Source: Segatella copri | GTDB taxonomy: Bacteria > Bacteroidota > Bacteroidia > Bacteroidales > Bacteroidaceae | Direction: 5' to 3' | Assembly (NCBI RefSeq): GCF_949820605.1 | Contig: NZ_CATKVU010000006.1 | Span: 558,001 to 622,000 of the forward strand | DNA: 64,000 nucleotides | Shown here: positions 37,681 to 45,967 of the stretch, piece by piece | Layout: each line of letters starts with the position of its first letter | How positions within the stretch are numbered: the first letter of the stretch is position 1 | Notes under the pieces: model-generated | Told to the model about the DNA's origin: nothing | Database searches by the model: none | What the model saw: the letters and a program-made list of their open reading frames with translations, nothing else | Translations under genes and position numbers: made by a program

Positions 37681-37712
37681 TTTGGACATTATACAAAAAT
37701 AATGTATCTTTG
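37681..37712 (+). promoter_or_regulatory. Promoter and candidate operator of the methyltransferase-MORC-Z1 operon
   Basis: TTTG (37681-37684), 20-base spacer, TATCTTTG (37705-37712). An inverted repeat ACATTAT/ATAATGT (37686-37692 and 37699-37705) fills the spacer between the two boxes, where a bound repressor would block polymerase. Transcription would start about 8 bases before the ATG at 37727, so the mRNA is nearly leaderless. Confidence 0.7.
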
Positions 37713-37726
37713 TAAAAAATTACAAT

Positions 37727-39085
37727 ATGAACAAAAACAATTATAGATATATAGATTTGTTTGCAGGGCTAGGTGGTTTTCATCTGGCCCTTGAACAATT
37801 AGGTGGGGGTAAATGTGTCTTCGCATCAGAACTAAAAAAAGATCTTCAAGATCTTTATCATATAAATTACCCTAAAACGCCTATTATAGAAGGAGATATC
37901 ACGCAAGTTGATTTAGATAAAATACCTTCACATGATATTTTATGTGCTGGTTTCCCCTGCCAACCATTTAGTCAAGCTGGCAAACGCCAGGGGTTTGATG
38001 ATGAGAAACAAAGGGGAAATCTCTTTGATTATATCTGTGCAATTTTGGAAAAGCACCGCCCTGAATACGTCTTGCTTGAAAATGTTGCAAATCTAAAAGG
38101 ACATGATCACGGAAGAACTTGGAAAACGATACACCAAAAGTTGATAGATCTTAATTATGATGTAGCAGAACCGGCAATTCTTTCTCCACACCAATTTGGT
38201 ATACCTCAGCATCGTCGTCGAATCTATATTGTTTGTAGAAACAAGGACTATGGAACACTTGACGGGTTTAGTTTTCCAATTGCCGAAGATAAAGAACTCC
38301 ATATTAACGATATCATAGATAGCAAAGATAAAGATTATATTCCGTTAAAGCCAGATACGAGGAAACAGTTGGAAGTATGGGAAGAGTTTTTACATAATTG
38401 CATAAAACATAACGAAAGTATACCGTCTTTCCCAATTTGGGCAATGGAATTCGGTGCAAACTATGAATACGAAGCACTTGCTCCTGCTTATCAACCTATA
38501 GAGAACCTTAGGGGGTGCAAGGGAAAGTTTGGTGCGGCTCTTTCAGGAAATAGTCGTAAAGAGTTATTAGGAAAGATACCTGTCTATGCTCAAACGACTA
38601 AGACAAAGGAATTTCCAAAATGGAAGAAAAAGTACATTCAAGAGAACCGTAGATTTTACGAAAGAAACAAAGAATGGCTTGATCCTTGGATAGAGAAAGT
38701 GAAAGAATTCTCTAATAGCCATCTCAAACTGGAATGGAATTGTGGATCTGATGTGCGCCCAACGCTCTTCGATAAGATAGTACAATTTAGAGCTTCAGGC
38801 ATTCGTATCAAACTTCCTACTTTTTCTCCTGCGCTCAACCTGGTAGGTACACAGATTCCTATCTTTCCATGGGTAAAACTTCCAAAATCTACTCTTAAGG
38901 AAGGAGATGCAGATCATGGTAGATACATGACCGTAAGAGAGGGTGCTAGGCTGCAGGGAATGGAAAAATTGAAATTTGGTGATAAAAACTTTAAACTCTC
39001 AACTAGCCGATGTTATGAGGCTCTAGGAAATGCAGTAAACGTTACAATAGTAAAAATGATTGCTAAAAAATTATTGGGGTTATGA
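37727..39085 (+). CDS. DNA (cytosine-5) methyltransferase
   Basis: 452 residues, a C5-type methylase. Motif I DLFAGLGGFHLAL (10-22), motif IV AGFPCQPFSQAGKRQGF with catalytic Cys78, motif VI ENV (118-120), motif VIII QHRRRIYIV, then a target-recognition region (about 230-385) and the C-terminal GNAVNVTIVKMI. It methylates cytosine C5 in a sequence-specific way; the site cannot be read from sequence. It is the first gene of a six-gene operon and its TGA overlaps the next ATG. Vsr genes, which repair the T:G mismatches produced by 5-methylcytosine deamination, lie further along the island. Confidence 0.93.
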   Translation: MNKNNYRYIDLFAGLGGFHLALEQLGGGKCVFASELKKDLQDLYHINYPKTPIIEGDITQVDLDKIPSHDILCAGFPCQPFSQAGKRQGFDDEKQRGNLFDYICAILEKHRPEYVLLENVANLKGHDHGRTWKTIHQKLIDLNYDVAEPAILSPHQFGIPQHRRRIYIVCRNKDYGTLDGFSFPIAEDKELHINDIIDSKDKDYIPLKPDTRKQLEVWEEFLHNCIKHNESIPSFPIWAMEFGANYEYEALAPAYQPIENLRGCKGKFGAALSGNSRKELLGKIPVYAQTTKTKEFPKWKKKYIQENRRFYERNKEWLDPWIEKVKEFSNSHLKLEWNCGSDVRPTLFDKIVQFRASGIRIKLPTFSPALNLVGTQIPIFPWVKLPKSTLKEGDADHGRYMTVREGARLQGMEKLKFGDKNFKLSTSRCYEALGNAVNVTIVKMIAKKLLGL

Positions 39086-40608
39086 TGGAAAATGGGAAGT
39101 ATGAAAGCAAGCCACAAACAGTTAGCGTGGCTATAGGTACAAGCATGTATAGCAGATTCAGCTCTTTAGCTAATACGCCTTCACATGTGTTAGCCGAATT
39201 TGTGGACAATGCTCTGCAATCATATCGAGACAATAAGTCTATCTTAGAGTCTCTGGAACAAGGCTACAAACTTAGAGTCAGTATTCATTTTGAAATGGAC
39301 GCTGATGGAAAGATTATTAGTGTCGATGTAAGTGATAATGCAGGTGGTATAGGTAAAGATAGATTCGTTACTGCCTTTATGCCAGCTAAGAAACCAGATA
39401 ATAACCAGGGACTTAATGAATTTGGTATGGGGCTGAAAACAGCTGCGAGTTGGCTTGGAGAAGATTGGGTAGTAAAAACATCTGCTATAAATGAGCCAGA
39501 AAGTAAAACCGTTAGTTTTTGCCTCAATGATATTTGTGCAGAAGAATTGGATGAACTGCCCGTAAAATACGAAGCAGAAGATGCTTTAAGTCATTATACT
39601 CAAGTTCATATCGAGACTCCTACATCCAATATGCCTAGCAAAAAAAGTATTGCTAAGATTTGTAATGAATTAAGCAGTATCTATCGTGTTTCTTTACGCA
39701 ATAAAGAGTTTGAACTTTACGTGCAAGATACGGCTATTACTTTCGAGGATTATGAAGTACTCAATGCGCCTTATGTTCATGATCCAGATGGTAACCCAAT
39801 ATTCTGGAAAAAAGAAATAAGAGTTCAGGTAGGTCCTTATAAGGGAAAGGGATTTGTGGGTATCCTGAAAGATATCAAGCAGGGTAGGAACGGTTTTGCG
39901 ATTTTAAGAAGAGGCCGAGTTGTGGTTGGAAATGAGGATAATCATCGTTTTTATCCTAAATTCATGGGCGCTCAAGGTACCTTTAAGTATAAACGATTGT
40001 TTGGTGAAATTGAAGTTGAAGGATTCAACGTGTCCTTTAACAAAAACGATATTCCTGATCGCGAAAATCTAGATGCTCTTTTTGATATGATAAAGGAGCA
40101 AATCCACCTTCCTGATTTCAATATGCTTAAACAGGCAGAAGATTATCGTGTATCTACAACCAAAAAGGATGTACTTAAAATCATCAGAAAACACAAAAAT
40201 ACACCAAAGGACAAGAAAACTCCTGTAAGTATTAGTACGACATATCAACCTGCTGTAAGTGAAGTCAGCAATATGGTATCCATAATGTCTGCTGATGACA
40301 AAGATAACTCATACGAAGAGTCATTCTGCGTAGATGGTAAGGAATATACGCTGAAGATTGATTTCTGTAAGGGTGGAACAGAATTATTTTATAACGATAT
40401 TTCTGACGAGGCTAATAACAATCTCATTTGTAAGGTAAATATGAATCATCCTTTCTTTGAGAATATCGATCCGAAGAAATCATCTAGTTCTATTGTGTTG
40501 ATTAAGTCTATGGCTATCGCAAAATTTGCAGCATATAAGCAAGAAGATGATTCTGTTACGGGATTCATGCGATTGTTTAATGATTATATCATGAAAGTTC
40601 AAAGCTAG
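39082..40608 (+). CDS. MORC-type GHKL ATPase
   Basis: 508 residues. The GHKL ATP-binding domain spans about 20-200: N-box HVLAEFVDNALQSY (Glu39 and Asn43), G1 box DVSDNAGGIG (83-91), G2 NEFGMGLKTAAS (112-123). A second S5-like domain follows (about 210-350), containing KQGRNGFAILRRGRVVVG and a conserved Lys typical of MutL/MORC ATPases. Bacterial MORC-like ATPases are known from restriction-modification gene clusters, where they are thought to act as ATP-driven DNA clamps. It overlaps the methyltransferase stop by four bases and is followed 5 bases later by the Z1 gene. Confidence 0.87.
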   Translation: MMENGKYESKPQTVSVAIGTSMYSRFSSLANTPSHVLAEFVDNALQSYRDNKSILESLEQGYKLRVSIHFEMDADGKIISVDVSDNAGGIGKDRFVTAFMPAKKPDNNQGLNEFGMGLKTAASWLGEDWVVKTSAINEPESKTVSFCLNDICAEELDELPVKYEAEDALSHYTQVHIETPTSNMPSKKSIAKICNELSSIYRVSLRNKEFELYVQDTAITFEDYEVLNAPYVHDPDGNPIFWKKEIRVQVGPYKGKGFVGILKDIKQGRNGFAILRRGRVVVGNEDNHRFYPKFMGAQGTFKYKRLFGEIEVEGFNVSFNKNDIPDRENLDALFDMIKEQIHLPDFNMLKQAEDYRVSTTKKDVLKIIRKHKNTPKDKKTPVSISTTYQPAVSEVSNMVSIMSADDKDNSYEESFCVDGKEYTLKIDFCKGGTELFYNDISDEANNNLICKVNMNHPFFENIDPKKSSSSIVLIKSMAIAKFAAYKQEDDSVTGFMRLFNDYIMKVQS

Positions 40609-40613
40609 AGAAT

Positions 40614-42896
40614 ATGGAAACAATAAAAATTAATAAAAAGAAAAAGGAAGCATGTAAAGGAAATGCCCTACAGGTGGTATCTGGAGGGAATTTCTTTGAA
40701 CGTTTTGTGCAAGCAAAGAAACAAGGTTACCAGCCTGACGGCTCCTTTAAAAAGGGTATCACTCCAGAAAGTGCTGTAAATCTTAGGGAGGAAACTTGCC
40801 ATATTCTAGCCCATTGTAACGCTCATAATGCCTACAATAGTCCTGAGACAACACATCTTGTAGTTGGTTATGTACAAAGTGGAAAAACAATGTCGTTTAC
40901 GGCACTCTCTGCACTAGCCAAAGATAATGGCTATCGCCTCATCGTGTACTTGGCTGGAACCAAGAAAAATCTTGTTGAGCAAACTACTGATCGTTTAAGA
41001 AAAGATTTGATTGGCAAGAACCGGGAGAATGCAGATGATTATAAGTTGCACAAGAACCCTAAAGTAGGGGAAATAGATGAAATTATCAGCCAGATGGAAT
41101 TGAGTTCTAAGCCGATGATTTTGATACCTTTACTTAAGCATGCAAAGTATATCAGACAACTTATTCAACTCTTTGAAAACCGTGACTTTAAAGAGTTGAT
41201 GGGTCAAGAAACTGTGCTCATTATTGACGATGAGGCTGACCAGGCATCTCTTAATGCCTATGGAAAGAAAAACAGCAAGACAAATGGGAACGAAGCATCA
41301 ACTACCTACAAAGCAATTCTTGAGATGAGAGCTGCTTTGCCAGGCAACACTTATGTCCAGTATACGGCTACACCGCAGGCTAATCTGTTGATTAGTATGC
41401 AAGATACATTGTCGCCTCAAAGTCATACACTATTGACTCCTGGCGATGGATACATTGGTGGCAAGTTATATTTCGGTATGGGTGAGAACCATGAACTGTA
41501 TAATTGTGGCCTTGTAAAAGAAATTCCGCCAATGGATGTGTTCCATAAAAAACGAAATAAACTGAAGAAAATTCCAGATTCTCTGGTGGATGCGCTCATG
41601 TTGCATGTTCTGGCGATTGCCATAGTTGTAAAATGGAGAAAAACAGAAGGCATCAACTTCCTCTCTATGATGGTACACCCAGATGAAACTACAACCTGGA
41701 ATGAAAAATTCAAAAAATGGATAGATAATACCATAAAGAATTGGCGTCAAGCATTTAGAAATGATAAGACGGAGGATTATGCCAGTGTTATCAGCAAATT
41801 CAAAAAGAATTTTGAAGAGGCTATCAGATATTATGATGAAGAAGAACGACCTTCCTGGGAAGACATTCAGCCATTGCTAAGAGATATTATTCTGGATCAT
41901 AAGGTTTATCTTGTCAATTCAGATAAAGAAGCGGAGGTAAACATAGATTGGAATAGTCATTGTATGCATATTCTGGTGGGAGCCGAAATGCTGAATCGAG
42001 GTTTTACAATAGAAAATCTTGCAACAACGTATATGCCTCGATATACTACAGGCAAAGCCAATGCTGACACCATTCAGCAGCGTTGTCGATTCTTTGGTTA
42101 TAAGCGCGATTACATCAAATCGTGCAGAGTATTCCTGCCTCAAATATCTATCCAGAATTATGTAGAATATATCAAGCATGAGGAAGAATTGCGTGCTACG
42201 CTTAAATCTTGTGATTCTCTAGCAGAAGTTGAGCGAAAAATCATGTTATCACCTCGACTAAAACCTACAAGAGCTAACGTGCTGCCTATTGATGTGGTAA
42301 GCACCCAACTAAAGGGTATCAGCGAGTTACAGGCTTTCCAGACTCGTTCTCTTATCGAGAACAACAAAGTCTTTGTCAAAGCTTTCCTCGAACAGCATAA
42401 GAATGACTTTGAATACGTTCAGTATAGATATCAAACTGCCGACCGTCAGCATCGTAGTATGATGTTGACAGTAGAAGAAGCCATAGATTTCTTGCGTAAG
42501 TTCAGATTTTCAGATTTGAACGAACAGATGAGAAAGATAGATACAATTAGATATTTGCGATATCTGGACTCCCAGAAGATTATCAAAAACGTTAGATTCA
42601 TTCAGATGGCATGGCAGGAGAATCCTATTCGAGAACGTTCCTTTATCAAGGATAGCAAGTGCGTTACATCCCTGTTTGCGGGTCAGAGTGAAGATGGTGT
42701 AATTTATCCTGGTGACCGAAAGATGTGCGATCCGGATACGATTACTATTCAGTTGCACCATGTAAAGTTCATTGATAGTACTCTAGAGTTACCACCAGAC
42801 GCTTATGCGTTGGCTATCAACTATCCTGAAAAAATAGCAACCAACTACATTAGTACCAGGGGTACAACTGAGGATGTTGACGACGATGAAGAATAA
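40614..42896 (+). CDS. Z1-domain superfamily 2 ATPase
   Basis: 760 residues. Walker A GYVQSGKTMSFTALSALA (85-102), Walker B VLIIDDEADQASLNA (201-215), then QYTATPQANLL (motif III), the Z1 signature GAEMLNRGFTIENLATTYMPR and QQRCRFFGYK (arginine finger). Z1 proteins are helicase-like DNA translocases typical of restriction clusters with MORC-type ATPases and DUF4420 nucleases, exactly as here. The C-terminal 250 residues are helical and may bind partners. The extreme C-terminus is acidic. Confidence 0.9.
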   Translation: METIKINKKKKEACKGNALQVVSGGNFFERFVQAKKQGYQPDGSFKKGITPESAVNLREETCHILAHCNAHNAYNSPETTHLVVGYVQSGKTMSFTALSALAKDNGYRLIVYLAGTKKNLVEQTTDRLRKDLIGKNRENADDYKLHKNPKVGEIDEIISQMELSSKPMILIPLLKHAKYIRQLIQLFENRDFKELMGQETVLIIDDEADQASLNAYGKKNSKTNGNEASTTYKAILEMRAALPGNTYVQYTATPQANLLISMQDTLSPQSHTLLTPGDGYIGGKLYFGMGENHELYNCGLVKEIPPMDVFHKKRNKLKKIPDSLVDALMLHVLAIAIVVKWRKTEGINFLSMMVHPDETTTWNEKFKKWIDNTIKNWRQAFRNDKTEDYASVISKFKKNFEEAIRYYDEEERPSWEDIQPLLRDIILDHKVYLVNSDKEAEVNIDWNSHCMHILVGAEMLNRGFTIENLATTYMPRYTTGKANADTIQQRCRFFGYKRDYIKSCRVFLPQISIQNYVEYIKHEEELRATLKSCDSLAEVERKIMLSPRLKPTRANVLPIDVVSTQLKGISELQAFQTRSLIENNKVFVKAFLEQHKNDFEYVQYRYQTADRQHRSMMLTVEEAIDFLRKFRFSDLNEQMRKIDTIRYLRYLDSQKIIKNVRFIQMAWQENPIRERSFIKDSKCVTSLFAGQSEDGVIYPGDRKMCDPDTITIQLHHVKFIDSTLELPPDAYALAINYPEKIATNYISTRGTTEDVDDDEE

Positions 42897-42925
42897 TTAA
42901 CATCTTAACAAAAATAACAAACAAG

Positions 42926-43948
42926 ATGGACATAAAAGATATCATAAAACAATTTAGAAACATAGAGCGCCCTTCTTCTAATGATGACGTCTTGCCTGTC
43001 GTTTCTATCGGAGGTATGCTTCACAAGTTGAGTGTATCTCCTGAGGGATTCCCACGCTTTTTTGTGGCAACTAGCACTACTTCTTCTCCTTCTCAAAATA
43101 TCATAAGAGAGTTGTTGTCTGTAGAATATAACTTAGAATGTACCATCTCTAAAGATGATGGTGCTAAAGAAGATAATATTTTTACCGTAATAACACTGAG
43201 AACTCCAGAGCATGCACTACAAGATTATTTTATAGAGATTGTTGTAATGATGCTGGAGAAGTTTCAGAAAGAACCAACTTGTCATGAAGTAGCAGTAGAG
43301 GTTGAGAATTTGATATCGATATTCTCGGCATTGAATAATCCTCCACGAAAGAAGATACAGGGACTTTGGACAGAGTTGTTAGTCATAGACCAAGCATCAT
43401 TCCCCAATACGCTGATTACAGCTTGGCATAATGACCCTACAGCGAAATATGATTTTACCCTGGGACGTGACAAGATAGAAGTGAAGAGCACCGCTAGTGA
43501 GAAGAGAGTGCATCACTTTTCTTATGACCAGTTGAATCCATCTGTTCATTCGCAGCTTCTTATAGCTTCTGCCATCGTTAGAGAATCTGGTGAGAACGAG
43601 AATGGTCTTTCGATATATGACCTCTATGAGAAAATCTATAAACGGCTGCATGTTACAGATTATCGTTTGAAATTGTATAAAGTGATAGCCGAAACCGTAG
43701 GAAGTGATGTTGTAAAACTCAAGGAGGTGCACTTCGATTATATACAGGCAGTTGATTCCTTAAAATTCTATGATGCGCGAAAAGTGCCTCATATTAATGA
43801 AGATGGGATTCCTGCTCATGTTAGCGAAGTGAAATTTGCGAGCGATTTGAGCGATGTCGAAGACGTCCTGTCCGGTGATTCTGACTTTGATTACAGTAAG
43901 AGTCCATTATATAAAAGTTTATTCACCCCTAAAAACGAAGAATCATGA
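42926..43948 (+). CDS. PD-(D/E)XK nuclease of the DUF4420 family
   Basis: 340 residues. The nuclease core is GLWTELLVIDQASFPN (Glu150), AWHNDPTAKYDFTLGRDKIEVKST (Asp176, Glu185-Val-Lys187), followed by HHFSYDQLNP. This is the arrangement of DUF4420 proteins, the presumed cutting subunit of MORC/Z1 restriction systems. Stop and next start overlap by four bases, suggesting coupled translation with the following unknown gene. Confidence 0.87.
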   Translation: MDIKDIIKQFRNIERPSSNDDVLPVVSIGGMLHKLSVSPEGFPRFFVATSTTSSPSQNIIRELLSVEYNLECTISKDDGAKEDNIFTVITLRTPEHALQDYFIEIVVMMLEKFQKEPTCHEVAVEVENLISIFSALNNPPRKKIQGLWTELLVIDQASFPNTLITAWHNDPTAKYDFTLGRDKIEVKSTASEKRVHHFSYDQLNPSVHSQLLIASAIVRESGENENGLSIYDLYEKIYKRLHVTDYRLKLYKVIAETVGSDVVKLKEVHFDYIQAVDSLKFYDARKVPHINEDGIPAHVSEVKFASDLSDVEDVLSGDSDFDYSKSPLYKSLFTPKNEES

Positions 43949-45894
43949 ATAGTGAAAAAACAAGTAGAGATTCTCTCAAAGAACTCTTATGTGATGCTTT
44001 AGGAAGTAGAGAAAGTTTTCGCTGTATAGAAGGTGTAAACCCATGTCTAATTACCCTCAATGGTATTAAGTTTTGGATTTATCAGAAGAATATTACTTCT
44101 ACAGCCTTTAATAAAGATAGCGATCAGTCTGATGTTAATCGTATCCAATTGCCTGAAAGATCAACCTTCCAGCCAATTAAGGATTCTGATATAGCATTTA
44201 TATTTCTTGGTTATGACAACGATAATGATGTATATGTGACATGGAACCCATATACAACCAAACAGCGTCTGAACAAAACTAAGAATGTCTCTTTTTATTC
44301 ACGAAAAAATGCCCAACAATTAGCACGTGAGACTGGTGCTTTTCAGCAAGCGATTCAAACTAATGGAAGCATAGTCTTGGCGTTCCCAAGAACTCGTTTG
44401 GCTGATTATCTGTTGAATATTGCTGACTATTTCCCAGAAATGACAGAATACGTTGCTATCGGGTCCAAGAGAAGAAAAGCTGCTGATGAAGCTTATAAAA
44501 GATTCGTAGACCTGAAGAATATCAAAGATTTTTTGGCGTATCTGAGAAGTAAAGATTATCTGAAGGAAGAGCAATGTCTGGCGTATTTTAAGGTAATTAA
44601 GAAGTTGATTTCAGATGTTATTACTCCAGAAATATCTTGCCGAAAAATCTTTGTTAAATATGATGATATAAAAGAGTATACTAAGGCTATTGTCCCTCTT
44701 CTTAATACAAACGAAATCAATATCCTTAGTCCTGAAGAAATTGAATGTGTTGAACCTGCATTGATTGCATATATCACATATCTTAAAAATGTTTCAGTTG
44801 ATTCAACCACAGAGTATGTTGATTCTAAAGATGAAACAAATGAAAGCTCTGCTGAAGATTTGTATATGAACGATGAAGAAACTGATGATGAGGAGCAAGA
44901 TGAGGAAGGGAGTGATGTAGAGGGAACGCCAGTAGTTGTGGATCCTGACAAGAAAAACATAAAGAATGGGAAATTGCTCAGAATAGCAAATCCTGACATC
45001 ATAAATTCTTTGCGTCCATATCTTGATGTAGAGTATAAAAACAGTCAGGGTGCTATGAATATTCTTTATGACTATTATAGCGATAGATGTCCTAACATGG
45101 AATTTAGAGACTGGAAGAAGTTGATAGATGCTATTGACTGGAAGAACCCTATACCTGTAGAGGAATCAGATGAAAGTAAGCGCAAGAAAAAATATGTTAT
45201 TGCAACCATATTTCCAGACAGTAGTTACATTATGTATAAAAATGTAGCTCAAACCTTTATTGAATCTATCGAAGCAATTGGTATTGAAGAGTTTAAGTCT
45301 CTTAATTTATCAGCAGCAAATGTTCCTGTCGTTTCAGAATATGCCGATAGTAAATATGCGTCTGCTCAACATGTAACAGATTCTGGTTACTACATCATGA
45401 CTAATATGTCTACATTTCAAAAAGTGAATATGCTGTTTTATGCGATAAATCAGTTTCATTTGGATTTTAAAATAGCGGTAATTCCACTATCTCATTTTGA
45501 AGATGAAGACTTAGACTTTAGTCCATATATAGTGAAAGAACCTTTTGTACCAAAGACATCATCAAATAGACTGAAGATTAGAATTTCATTCTCTGATGGT
45601 ACCTTTATTCAAGAGAATCAGGTCTCAACAACTTTGGTAAAAGCTGTACAATTAGCTGGAGCCGAAAGAGTCTTGGGGCTTAATCTTAGAATAGGTAAAA
45701 GGTTTTTCATGTTGAATCATCTTTCTGAAGAAGAACAGAAAATGACAAAATTCAAGAAAGTGGATGAAAATCTATGGATTGACACCAATAGTGATACCGA
45801 GAGTAAATATAATACTTTGGTAGAAATCAATGAAAAATTGAACCTTGGTTGGTATATAGAAAAGGTTGATCCACTTCATAACAATTCATATTAA
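43945..45894 (+). CDS. Unrecognised protein with acidic linker and duplicated C-terminal domain
   Basis: 649 residues. The N-terminal domain (about 25-125) is rich in beta and aromatic residues (IKFWIYQKNITSTAF, FQPIKDSDIAFIFLGYDNDNDVYVTWNP) and may be a DNA-recognition or nuclease-like module; no family is identified. A helical middle (125-280) precedes an acidic linker (about 285-332, many Glu/Asp). Two related domains follow: about 416-515 and 542-643. Both contain I-x-F-(P/S)-D-(S/G), a helix like AQTFIESIEAIGIEEFKSLNL or STTLVKAVQLAGAERVLGLNL, and a closing WYIE/YYIM-type segment. It overlaps the DUF4420 nuclease by four bases, so it is likely part of the same complex. Its role is unknown. 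Confidence 0.55.
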   Translation: MNSEKTSRDSLKELLCDALGSRESFRCIEGVNPCLITLNGIKFWIYQKNITSTAFNKDSDQSDVNRIQLPERSTFQPIKDSDIAFIFLGYDNDNDVYVTWNPYTTKQRLNKTKNVSFYSRKNAQQLARETGAFQQAIQTNGSIVLAFPRTRLADYLLNIADYFPEMTEYVAIGSKRRKAADEAYKRFVDLKNIKDFLAYLRSKDYLKEEQCLAYFKVIKKLISDVITPEISCRKIFVKYDDIKEYTKAIVPLLNTNEINILSPEEIECVEPALIAYITYLKNVSVDSTTEYVDSKDETNESSAEDLYMNDEETDDEEQDEEGSDVEGTPVVVDPDKKNIKNGKLLRIANPDIINSLRPYLDVEYKNSQGAMNILYDYYSDRCPNMEFRDWKKLIDAIDWKNPIPVEESDESKRKKKYVIATIFPDSSYIMYKNVAQTFIESIEAIGIEEFKSLNLSAANVPVVSEYADSKYASAQHVTDSGYYIMTNMSTFQKVNMLFYAINQFHLDFKIAVIPLSHFEDEDLDFSPYIVKEPFVPKTSSNRLKIRISFSDGTFIQENQVSTTLVKAVQLAGAERVLGLNLRIGKRFFMLNHLSEEEQKMTKFKKVDENLWIDTNSDTESKYNTLVEINEKLNLGWYIEKVDPLHNNSY

Positions 45895-45967
45895 GATGCA
45901 GTCTGCTTGAATGCAAACAGATTGTTCTGATTGCTCCATGCAAACTCTTAAATAAAAGCCATTGCTT

